Shown here: in pieces, positions 1 to 5,660 of the stretch
Layout: each line of letters begins with the position of its first letter
Position numbering within the stretch: position 1 is the stretch's first letter
Assembly (NCBI GenBank): GCA_903905665.1
Contig: CAIVHJ010000141.1
Span: 1-5,660 of the forward strand
Source of the DNA: an uncultured Phycisphaerales bacterium
Lineage (GTDB): Bacteria > Planctomycetota > Phycisphaerae > UBA1845 > CAIVHJ01
Direction of reading: 5' to 3'
DNA: 5,660 nucleotides
Notes under the pieces: model-generated
What the model was told of the DNA's origin: nothing
Databases searched by the model: none
What the model saw: only the letters and a program-made list of their open reading frames with translations
Program-made: the position numbers and the translations under genes

Positions 1-9
1 ATGTTCTTA

Positions 10-40
10 ATTCATAATTCCTCATTCATAATTCATAATT
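10..40. repeat. Short ATTCATA-type repeat, three copies of ATTCATAATT
   Basis: The decamer ATTCATAATT occurs at 10-19, 24-33 and 31-40. The last two copies overlap by three bases, so they read as a tandem heptamer ATTCATA. The tract is far more AT-rich than the rest of the window and is followed by C-runs (45-50, 53-57). An open frame runs through it from position 1, but its translation is just the repeat (IHNSSFIIHN) and has no protein character. It looks like an intergenic low-complexity repeat; its function is unknown. Confidence 0.7.
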
Positions 41-91
41 TTCTCCCCCCTGCCCCCTATATACAAAATTACCAAACGAACCCATCTTCAA

Positions 92-120
92 GTGACACTG
101 TACGCCGACTTTTATACGAT
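92..120 (+). promoter_or_regulatory. Candidate sigma70-type promoter for the permease gene
   Basis: GTGACA (92-97) matches five of six bases of the -35 consensus. TACGAT (115-120) matches four of six bases of the -10 consensus, including the important first, second and last positions. The spacer is 17 bp. It would give a leader of roughly 55 bases before the ATG at 182. This is a consensus match only, and planctomycete promoters are poorly characterised. Confidence 0.35.
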
Positions 121-124
121 CGGC
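104..124. promoter_or_regulatory. Inverted repeat GCCGA/TCGGC, possible operator
   Basis: GCCGA (104-108) pairs with TCGGC (120-124) across an 11-base AT-rich centre. The dyad covers the spacer and -10 of the candidate promoter at 92-120, which is where a metal-sensing repressor or activator could bind. The arms are only 5 bp, so chance is a real alternative. No regulator gene is visible in the window to pair with it. Confidence 0.25.
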
Positions 125-143
125 TTCATATCTGCTTTGTGGC

Positions 144-149
144 TATAAT
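144..149 (+). promoter_or_regulatory. Perfect -10 box TATAAT upstream of the permease
   Basis: TATAAT stands 32 bp before the permease ATG. A TG dinucleotide sits at 140-141, one base too far for a textbook extended -10. The hexamer 17 bp upstream (121-126, CGGCTT) is a poor -35. It may be a second start site downstream of the 92-120 promoter, or an activator-dependent one. Confidence 0.35.
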
Positions 150-169
150 ATTCTGTCTCGGTTTTTCTC

Positions 170-173
170 GGAG
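170..173 (+). promoter_or_regulatory. Ribosome binding site GGAG of the permease gene
   Basis: GGAG lies eight bases before the ATG at 182, a normal Shine-Dalgarno distance. It supports that ATG as the start. Confidence 0.55.
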
Positions 174-181
174 TTTGTCCA

Positions 182-1288
182 ATGACTGACTTTCTATCCC
201 AGTGGGCGATCCTGACGTGGCAGGTTCTGACGACAGCCTCGCCGTGGCTGATTGCAGGATTTCTGATGGCGGGCGCCATTCATGTTCTGCTCCCCACAGA
301 CAAAGTGACGCGCCATCTGGGAAAACCCGGACTGGGAGCGGTGATCAAAGCCTCACTGATCGGAGTGCCCCTTCCTTTGTGTTCGTGCGGGGTCATTCCA
401 GTAGCCACCGCCTTGCGCAAACAGGGCGCCAGCCGAGGCGCGACCGCCAGTTTTCTCATCAGCACACCGGAAACGGGTGTCGATTCCATTTCGGTATCGT
501 ATGTGATGCTGGGACCATTTTTGGCGGTGATTCGTCCCATTGCGGCTTTCATTACCGCCTTCATCACGGGTGCGTTGGTCAGCTTTCTCGATCGAATCGA
601 TCAACCTGCCTCGGAAATCAGTCCGCCTCCGCAAGAAAAAAACCGCGACAATCCATCTGAAAGTTGCTGTTGTCATGCTGCGACCATCGTGGTCCCACAA
701 AAGAAGACCGGTTTCGTCGCACGAGTTTTTGACGCCGTGCGCTACGGCCTGGTCGATATGTTCGCCGATTTATCTCATTGGCTGGCGATTGGTTTTGTGC
801 TCGCCGGATTGATCGCAGCCGTGATTCCGGCGGGTTTTATCGAGCAGTACGTGGGAACGGGTTGGTCTCCTAAGTTGCTTATGGTGATGATCGGGTTGCC
901 GCTGTATGTCTGTGCGACGTCATCAACCCCGATTGCCGCCGCGCTGATGGCCAAAGGATTAAGTCCGGGTGCGGCGGTCGTATTCCTGCTGGTGGGACCG
1001 GCAACCAACATCGCTACGATGGTCGTCGTCAGTCAAATGCTGGGATATCGTGCGCTGGCGATTTATTTGACGTGCATCGTGGTTGTCGCGCTGGGTTTGG
1101 GTTTTGCAGTTGATGCACTGCCGACTGCGTGGATGGGCAGCGGTCTTGTTCTGAAACATGTTCATTCGATGGGTTTTGGAGGTGGTGGACTGGCGGCTTT
1201 GGTGCTGCTGGTCTTGATCGGAAACGGGATTCGAGTGCACTTCTTTTCAGATCGCAGCAAAAATGCTCATTCATCTCATCAGGGATGA
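182..1288 (+). CDS. SO_0444-family Cu/Zn efflux permease (DUF318/ArsP-like)
   Basis: Predicted inner-membrane permease of 368 residues, likely exporting copper or zinc ions; the substrate is inferred from the family. The protein has two related halves. The first carries CSCG at 67-70 followed by VIP, then STPETG at 94-99. The second carries GLPLYVCATSSTP (about 238-250) and later VGPATN (271-276). Each half contains a cluster of hydrophobic helices, about eight or more in total, with further helices near 293-312 and 335-350. A hydrophilic linker (about 138-178) contains Cys162, Cys163, Cys164 and His165, a plausible metal-binding patch. The start is supported by GGAG eight bases upstream, and the length is normal for the family. 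It appears monocistronic, with its stop 5 bp from the convergent gene's stop. An arsenic-type ArsP permease is the main alternative, but the Cys-rich linker and overall pattern favour the Cu/Zn group. Confidence 0.85.
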   Translation: MTDFLSQWAILTWQVLTTASPWLIAGFLMAGAIHVLLPTDKVTRHLGKPGLGAVIKASLIGVPLPLCSCGVIPVATALRKQGASRGATASFLISTPETGVDSISVSYVMLGPFLAVIRPIAAFITAFITGALVSFLDRIDQPASEISPPPQEKNRDNPSESCCCHAATIVVPQKKTGFVARVFDAVRYGLVDMFADLSHWLAIGFVLAGLIAAVIPAGFIEQYVGTGWSPKLLMVMIGLPLYVCATSSTPIAAALMAKGLSPGAAVVFLLVGPATNIATMVVVSQMLGYRALAIYLTCIVVVALGLGFAVDALPTAWMGSGLVLKHVHSMGFGGGGLAALVLLVLIGNGIRVHFFSDRSKNAHSSHQG

Positions 1289-1293
1289 TTCGA

Positions 1294-3504
1294 TCAGTTG
1301 CGTCGATGGCATCGCTCGATGCCGGGGGGTAAACCGATGAACTTGAGCACCACTTCATACACGTCGGGACATTTCGCCAGCAGTCTTCGTCCGCCGTCTT
1401 TGATGCTGGAGACAAACAATTCATAATGTCCGCGCCAATCCTGCCGATCGTTGTTCTTGCGATGGAACCCGGATTTTCGCTGCGTTTCGGCATGATGATG
1501 GCGATATTCCCATCGCACGTTTGCGTAGGCTGCGCACAGCGCGTCGGCGGTAATCCAGTCCTTGCCCGCCTGTTCCATGGAACAATCCCACACAAAGTCC
1601 GCCATGGCGTGCGTGATCATTTTGGGGAGTTGATCGGGATAGCGGCACAGAAGCGGGATCATGATTTTGCCGGCATCGTTGGATTGCCGGGGATTGACGG
1701 CGACGCTCATGATTCCGCAACCGGGAACCAGAATGATCGTCGGTGGAATCCGCATCGTGAGGCGCCGATCGCGCACTTTGTTCGGGATGAGAACCTGATG
1801 GAATGCGAACTGATCGGTCTCTTCGTGGATGCGTACGGCGTCCAGAACGGCCTGGCGGTGGTGATATCCGGCGTGGTGCGGATCGAAGATGTCGCGGAGA
1901 ACGAACTGCGGAAACGGAGTTTTCAATCGACCCGCCAAACGCGCGAGTCGTCGGATGAATTGCACCTCGCGGCGAATGATCTTTTGAGGGGTAAGGATTC
2001 GGCAGATTTCGTCGATTTTATCCGAACCGTCGTTGGTCAGTTCCCTGAGGCGAGGAATCAGTTTGCCTTCGAATTGTTCGAGGATTCGGCGCAGGCGGGC
2101 AAAGTGGGGGTAGAGTTCCAGCAGACGTCGATTGGCGGATTCTGCTTCCGACTGGCGAGAGGACACGTACTTGAGATCCTGAAACTCGGTTTCCAGAGCG
2201 GCGCATTGTTGTCCCAATTGCTCGATCTGCCGGACGAGGGCGACGCGTCGCTCCTGATACAGTTCAATGAGTTTCTCGCTGAAAATCGACCAGCGCCACA
2301 GTCGGTCCGCTTTCCAGAGGTCGCTTCCTCGATTGTTGAGTTCGAGTTGTTCATCGGGGCCGGGAGTGGTGTTTCGGTGGTGAACCGCCTCGATGTATTC
2401 GTCGGCATAAACAACGTGTGTGGCATTGGGTGTGTTGTGCCATACGTAACGATTGACCGCGCAGTCCTGGAGAATGAAGTCGCGTTTGTCGCCGGCGATC
2501 AATCCGGCATGAGACGATACCAAACCGTATCGCAAGAAAGCGCGAACGGGAATCTGCTCGGAGGGTTCGAGTTCTCCCGATGCGAACAACCAGGCCATTT
2601 TCTCGTAAAGGGCCCAAAACAAGTCATTGAGGAAGGTTTCGATCGAATTGAGTTCGTTTTCGGCGGCTTGCTTTCTGGTCAGGATTTCGGGATCGAGCGG
2701 CGGCACATCCTGGGTCGTTGTGAGGAGTTTGTCGATCAGTGAAGCGTGTTTGCGCGACTCGACAAGTTCCGCCATCCGAGCGTCGTGCTCGTCCACGAGG
2801 GCTTGATAGCGTCGGACCTCCTGCTCCACTGCCGCAGCGTAGTAGGTCCAGGCCACCAGCGAGGCGCCGTCGATTCCATGCAGGTCTCCGATTTGGCACA
2901 ACGGCTCATCCTCGCACAGGGGTTGAGCGGCTTCGACGACGACGTCTCGAAAGTCGCTCCGGACCAGTAAAATCTCGATTTGCTCGATCGCCAGATCAAG
3001 CAGTGTGAGATGGAGTTCCTTGAGTGAGGGATTGATCGGAGAATTCGCTTCGACGGGAGATGGGGCTTGCTGGGTGAGAGTGGCGGCCACCTGATCTCGT
3101 TTGCGTCGGACGGTCTTGAGGGCCTGGAGGAGTTTCTGGCGATAGGGGATATTTCGCAGTTGAGCGTTTTGCCGCGCGATTTCGGCATGCAGTTCTGCCG
3201 TGGGACATTGTTCGAGCATTTCGATTCGGCGTTGTTCGAGCCGCATCAGTTTTACCCATAACTCGAGTCTCGACGTGATCGCTTGTTGAAGGCTTTCGGG
3301 GAATTCAATTTCAGCGAGCCCGTGCCGAGGAGCCTGGGATGGCGAAGACGTTTCCGCGGGTTCATGCAGGTCTTCGCGGACATCCACTTCGGCGGCTGCA
3401 AGTCCGGTTGGGATGGCCTGATTTGTCCGATCCTGATCCGTGCGCAGTGAACCACTGGTGTTTTCCTCGCGCAGGACTTGAGATGTTGGATTTGAGGTTT
3501 CCAT
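1294..3504 (-). CDS. Large coiled-coil protein of unknown function, 736 residues
   Basis: I do not recognise this protein. From the ATG at 3504 it has a polar, probably disordered N-terminus (1-65). Long charged helical stretches likely to form coiled coils follow (about 75-145, 160-182, 222-300, 405-490). A more compact C-terminal region (about 525-736) has hydrophobic strand-like segments (PPTIILVPGCGIMSVAV near 587-603, KIMIPLL near 613-619). That region also holds His clusters (543-549, 669-671) and several Cys (596, 620, 641, 657, 712, 732). I see no signal peptide or membrane segment, so it is probably cytoplasmic. The frame extends upstream to a TTG at 3567, but the added residues look like translated leader and the ATG is preferred; no strong Shine-Dalgarno precedes it. 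It is convergent with the permease and divergent from the DUF58 operon. That it is a real gene is well supported by its 737-codon length and organised helical character; function is open. Confidence 0.8.
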   Translation of the reverse strand: METSNPTSQVLREENTSGSLRTDQDRTNQAIPTGLAAAEVDVREDLHEPAETSSPSQAPRHGLAEIEFPESLQQAITSRLELWVKLMRLEQRRIEMLEQCPTAELHAEIARQNAQLRNIPYRQKLLQALKTVRRKRDQVAATLTQQAPSPVEANSPINPSLKELHLTLLDLAIEQIEILLVRSDFRDVVVEAAQPLCEDEPLCQIGDLHGIDGASLVAWTYYAAAVEQEVRRYQALVDEHDARMAELVESRKHASLIDKLLTTTQDVPPLDPEILTRKQAAENELNSIETFLNDLFWALYEKMAWLFASGELEPSEQIPVRAFLRYGLVSSHAGLIAGDKRDFILQDCAVNRYVWHNTPNATHVVYADEYIEAVHHRNTTPGPDEQLELNNRGSDLWKADRLWRWSIFSEKLIELYQERRVALVRQIEQLGQQCAALETEFQDLKYVSSRQSEAESANRRLLELYPHFARLRRILEQFEGKLIPRLRELTNDGSDKIDEICRILTPQKIIRREVQFIRRLARLAGRLKTPFPQFVLRDIFDPHHAGYHHRQAVLDAVRIHEETDQFAFHQVLIPNKVRDRRLTMRIPPTIILVPGCGIMSVAVNPRQSNDAGKIMIPLLCRYPDQLPKMITHAMADFVWDCSMEQAGKDWITADALCAAYANVRWEYRHHHAETQRKSGFHRKNNDRQDWRGHYELFVSSIKDGGRRLLAKCPDVYEVVLKFIGLPPGIERCHRRN
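1308..1323 (+). terminator. Hairpin 20 nt after the permease stop, possible terminator
   Basis: GGCATCG (1308-1314) and CGATGCC (1317-1323) form a perfect 7-bp inverted repeat around CT; as RNA this is more likely six pairs with a GCTC loop. It starts 20 nt beyond the permease stop and is the only strong hairpin near the convergent junction. No U-tract follows on the plus strand (GGGGGGT instead), so it is not a classical intrinsic terminator. It lies inside the last codons of the opposite gene, so coding constraint may also explain it. Confidence 0.3.
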
Positions 3505-3612
3505 TGCGTTGCCGTAATTCCCGACGATTCCCCTCAGGTCCACACAGCCCCACCGAGGTCGCCGCAAAAGGGCGGTCCATCAGTCAATCTACGATTTATT
3601 GTCGATAGAAGC

Positions 3613-3643
3613 CACGATTGTTCCGATTCGACGAAGAATCGTG
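3613..3643. promoter_or_regulatory. Nested inverted repeats in the divergent intergenic region
   Basis: CACGATT (3613-3619) is complementary to AATCGTG (3637-3643) across a 17-base centre. Inside lies a smaller palindrome, TTCG-A-CGAA (3627-3635). ACGATT also occurs separately at 3591-3596, and CGATT at 3624-3628. The site is about 80 bp before the DUF58 ATG and 109 bp before the coiled-coil gene's ATG, so it could be an operator acting on both. TTTT at 3646-3649 follows the right arm, so a weak terminator is the alternative. The remainder of 3505-3723 shows only the -10 box at 3704; I found no convincing minus-strand promoter. Confidence 0.35.
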
Positions 3644-3703
3644 CCTTTTGGGACCGTCTGATAACGCGTCGGGCATGGACTGGGAATGCGGCGAGGAAGT
3701 TTT

Positions 3704-3709
3704 TATAAT
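3704..3709 (+). promoter_or_regulatory. Consensus -10 box TATAAT directly before the DUF58 gene
   Basis: TATAAT ends 14 bp before the ATG at 3724. The hexamer 17 bp upstream, TGGGAA (3681-3686), matches only three of six -35 bases. Transcription starting about seven bases downstream would leave a leader of roughly 8 nt, so the mRNA would be nearly leaderless. The box contains an in-frame TAA (3706-3708) for the DUF58 gene, so no longer N-terminus is possible through it. Confidence 0.45.
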
Positions 3710-3723
3710 CACGTGAAGCAGCG

Positions 3724-4623
3724 ATGATCAAGACGACGGCGACAACTGAATTGCTCGATGCGGAGATGATGAGCCGGCTGGAACGGCTGGAAATCCTCAC
3801 GCGAAAAGTGTTCCGGGGAACGATGAAGGGGGAGCGACGGAGCAAACGACGAGGGGAAAGCGTCGAATTCGCCGATTACCGCAACTACGTGCCGGGAGAC
3901 GACCTTCGGTTTCTCGACTGGAACATCTACGCCCGCCTGGATCGATTGTTTCTCAAACTGTTTCTCGAAGAAGAAGACCTGCACGTCAGTGTTTTGGTGG
4001 ACGTGTCCAAAAGCATGGACTGGGGAAAGCCGGTGACGAAGGGTTTGTACGCCAAGCGAGTGGCGGCGGGTCTGGGTTACATCGGTTTGTGCAATTTTGA
4101 TCGCGTGAGCGTCTATGCTTTCAACGACGATTTGGCCTATGAGATGGCGGGGATGCGGGGTCGTCGCCTCACGTCGCGTTTGATCGATTTTCTTGAGAAT
4201 GTCTCGTTTGACGGGACGAGCAATCTGGCTCGATCGTGCAAACATTACGCGCTGCGTCATCCCCAGCGGGGGGTGGTGATCGTCATCAGCGATTTTCTGG
4301 ACAAAAACGGTTACGAACAGGGGTTGCGGTATTTGCTGGGGCGCGAACTGGACCTTTACGTGATTCAGGTGCTTTCACCGGACGAGGTGGATCCGGAACT
4401 CGTTGGGGATTTGCGTCTGAAAGACGTGGAAGATTCCGACATTGCCGAAGTGACGATTACGCGAGCACTGATCAATCGCTATAAACAGAATCTCAAGGCA
4501 TATTGCGAGGGATTCAAGGAGTACTGCGCCCGTCGGGGGATCAGTTATTTGTTTGCGACGACGCGTGTGGCGTTCGACCAGTTGATTTTGAACTATCTGA
4601 GGCGCAAGGGGCTTTTGAAATAG
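3724..4623 (+). CDS. DUF58 domain protein with VWA-like fold (MoxR-associated)
   Basis: A 299-residue soluble DUF58 protein. The family is normally encoded next to MoxR AAA+ ATPases and is thought to help them act on client proteins; the client here is unknown. The DUF58 signature is clear at about 36-71: a basic RRSKRRGESVEF stretch, then YRNYVPGDDLRFLDW. A VWA-like domain follows with a complete MIDAS: DVSKS at 93-97 (Asp93, Ser95, Ser97), Thr165 in DGTSN, and Asp190 in VIVISDF. The protein is a short form with no transmembrane helices ahead of the signature. The ATG at 3724 is the only reasonable start because an in-frame TAA lies at 3706-3708. It is followed after 39 bases by a BatA-like gene in the same direction, so the two are likely co-transcribed. 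There is no moxR immediately upstream; the neighbour there is divergent. Confidence 0.92.
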   Translation: MIKTTATTELLDAEMMSRLERLEILTRKVFRGTMKGERRSKRRGESVEFADYRNYVPGDDLRFLDWNIYARLDRLFLKLFLEEEDLHVSVLVDVSKSMDWGKPVTKGLYAKRVAAGLGYIGLCNFDRVSVYAFNDDLAYEMAGMRGRRLTSRLIDFLENVSFDGTSNLARSCKHYALRHPQRGVVIVISDFLDKNGYEQGLRYLLGRELDLYVIQVLSPDEVDPELVGDLRLKDVEDSDIAEVTITRALINRYKQNLKAYCEGFKEYCARRGISYLFATTRVAFDQLILNYLRRKGLLK

Positions 4624-4628
4624 AAGGT

Positions 4629-4648
4629 CCGCGGATTGCGATTCGCGG
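4629..4648 (+). repeat. GC-rich inverted repeat between the DUF58 and BatA-like genes
   Basis: CCGCG (4629-4633) pairs with CGCGG (4644-4648) over a 10-base loop that itself contains GATT twice. It sits just before the ribosome binding site of the next gene. No T-run follows, so it is unlikely to terminate transcription; an effect on translation or RNA processing is conceivable, and so is chance. Confidence 0.25.
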
Positions 4649-4653
4649 CGTTG

Positions 4654-4659
4654 AGAAGG
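4654..4659 (+). promoter_or_regulatory. Ribosome binding site AGAAGG of the BatA-like gene
   Basis: AGAAGG matches five of six bases of AGGAGG and lies three bases before the ATG at 4663, closer than usual. It is the best Shine-Dalgarno in the window and fixes the start of the downstream gene, whose translation from this ATG begins with a typical BatA N-terminus. Confidence 0.5.
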
Positions 4660-4662
4660 GCC

Positions 4663-5660
4663 ATGAGTTTTCTATCTCCGGGGATGATTGCGCTGGCTGC
4701 GGGTCTGACGGTTCCTCCGTTGGTGTTGATGTACTTTTTGAAATTGCGACGACGTGAGGTTCCGATCTCGTCCACTTTTTTCTGGAAGCGAGCGGTCCAG
4801 GATTTACAGGTCAATGCGCCGTTTCAGCGGATTCGGAACAATTTGTTGTTGTGGATTCAATTGCTGATTTTGATCGGCGGGGCGTTGGCGTTGGGTCGTC
4901 CGATGCTTCAGAGGCAAGAGAAAAAGAATTCGCTGATTTTGATTCTGGACCGTTCGGCTTCGATGAATGTTCGGGAGTCCGACGGTCGTACTCGGCTGGA
5001 ACGAGCCCAGAAGGCGGCCCTCCAGCAATTGAATCAGATGGACGAATTTGATCGGGCGATGGTGATTGCGTTCAACGACCACGCCGAGATGATGACCCCA
5101 TTTACCGACAATCGCGACGAACTTCGCAGGGCAATCGAGGGCATCCAGCCCAGTCAGGGACTTTCCCGGTTGCAGGAGGCGGCCGCACTGGCTACCGCCC
5201 ATGCACAATCGGAGATCGTCGGGAAAACACAGGAAGAAGCACCGCCCGGTTCACCCATCAACACGGCTCCGCCGGCGCAGATGGTTCTTTTTTCCGACGG
5301 ACAGATCGATGATGCCGCGACGGTCTCGTTCGAGAAAATACCCATGCAGTTGATCAACGTGGCTTCGGCGGGTCACACCAACGCCGCGATTGTTTCGCTG
5401 CAGGCCAGCCGTTATTACGAAAAGCCCGAACAACTCAGCGTCGTCGCCACGGTGCAGAATTTCGGCCCGAACGAAATCGATGCCGATCTGCAGCTGCTGG
5501 TGAATGATCGCGACATGGACATCAAGACGGTCCGTCTGGGCCCCGGTACGTTGACCGGACATTCGACGGACAACGCTTCGCCGGTGCAGGACAACGTGAA
5601 GGTCGTGGCGTTTGACGATCTGGAGTTTGAGAACAGCGGGGCGATCGAAGTCCGCCTGTC
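4663..5660 (+). CDS. BatA-like VWA membrane protein, 3' end cut by window
   Basis: The first 332 residues of a BatA-like protein are present, and no stop occurs before the window ends. The aerotolerance-regulator N-terminal domain occupies about 1-80: MSFLSPG, a membrane helix at about 5-27, the motif LKLRRREVPISSTFFWKRA, then NAPFQRIRNNLLLWIQLL leading into a second helix (about 61-78). A VWA domain follows (about 90-240) with DRSAS at 96-100 (MIDAS Asp96, Ser98, Ser100) and FSDG at 210-213. Ser168 in GLSRL appears to take the place of the usual MIDAS Thr. A Pro/Ala-rich insertion (about 182-205) precedes the FSDG strand. Residues from about 243 look like an extracytoplasmic beta-sandwich (SVVATVQNFGPNEIDADLQL). 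It probably acts in the membrane with the DUF58 protein and a MoxR ATPase. The family is linked to aerotolerance in Bacteroides, but that role is not established here. Confidence 0.9.
   Translation, partial: MSFLSPGMIALAAGLTVPPLVLMYFLKLRRREVPISSTFFWKRAVQDLQVNAPFQRIRNNLLLWIQLLILIGGALALGRPMLQRQEKKNSLILILDRSASMNVRESDGRTRLERAQKAALQQLNQMDEFDRAMVIAFNDHAEMMTPFTDNRDELRRAIEGIQPSQGLSRLQEAAALATAHAQSEIVGKTQEEAPPGSPINTAPPAQMVLFSDGQIDDAATVSFEKIPMQLINVASAGHTNAAIVSLQASRYYEKPEQLSVVATVQNFGPNEIDADLQLLVNDRDMDIKTVRLGPGTLTGHSTDNASPVQDNVKVVAFDDLEFENSGAIEVRL

Noticed and set aside
1..189. A 62-codon open frame at the left edge
   Set aside because: Its first part is a translation of the ATTCATA repeat and its end overlaps the permease start; it has no protein-like character.
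1029..1595. A 188-codon minus-strand frame across the convergent junction
   Set aside because: It overlaps the ends of two better-supported genes and is rich in Arg, Pro, Thr and Ser, typical of an off-frame reading.
1426..2742. A 438-codon open frame on the plus strand opposite the coiled-coil gene
   Set aside because: Its codons are in exact register with those of the minus-strand gene, where purine-N-pyrimidine codons read as the same pattern in reverse and keep the antisense frame open. Its translation lacks helices, domains or motifs, whereas the minus-strand protein is organised.
3505..3567. N-terminal extension of the coiled-coil protein to a TTG start
   Set aside because: The 21 extra residues depend on a rare start codon without a ribosome binding site; the ATG at 3504 opens a more plausible N-terminus.
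3582..3605. TTGACT and TCGACA on the minus strand as -35 boxes for the coiled-coil gene
   Set aside because: No acceptable -10 hexamer lies 16-18 bp downstream of either.
3709..4260. A 183-codon open frame on the minus strand across the DUF58 gene
   Set aside because: It lies opposite a clearly recognised DUF58 domain and shows no motif of its own.
1..5660. CRISPR arrays, tRNA or rRNA genes, transposases or attachment sites
   Set aside because: I saw no regularly spaced repeats, no RNA-gene-like sequence and no mobile-element proteins or terminal inverted repeats in the window.

Overview
The window looks like chromosomal DNA of a Planctomycetota bacterium. This rests on the style of the von Willebrand factor A (VWA)/BatA-like protein at the right edge, the large lineage-restricted-looking coiled-coil protein in the middle, moderate GC content and weak Shine-Dalgarno use. 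The assignment is inferred from protein character, not from a marker gene.

Layout, left to right. Positions 1-181 are an AT-rich non-coding leader with a short ATTCATA repeat and candidate promoter elements. Positions 182-1288 (+) encode a two-halved, multi-spanning permease of the SO_0444 Cu/Zn-efflux type (DUF318/ArsP-like superfamily). Positions 1294-3504 (-) encode a 736-residue soluble, coiled-coil-rich protein that I do not recognise; its 3' end lies 5 bp from that of the permease. Positions 3505-3723 form a divergent intergenic region with an inverted repeat and a consensus -10 box. Positions 3724-4623 (+) encode a DUF58 protein with an intact metal-ion-dependent adhesion site (MIDAS). 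Positions 4663-5660 (+) encode the first 332 residues of a BatA-like membrane protein (aerotolerance regulator N-terminal domain, then VWA), cut by the window edge.

The last two genes are an ordinary pair from the MoxR/DUF58/BatA type of operon, in which a AAA+ MoxR ATPase normally works with VWA proteins, probably in protein maturation or envelope stress tolerance. The unusual point is that no moxR lies immediately upstream: the DUF58 gene has its own promoter-like sequence and is preceded by a divergent gene. The permease is probably an independent transcription unit exporting metal ions.

I do not see a clear new multi-gene system. The best candidate for something undescribed is the 736-residue coiled-coil protein, with its His- and Cys-containing C-terminal region and its shared, structured intergenic region with the DUF58/BatA operon.
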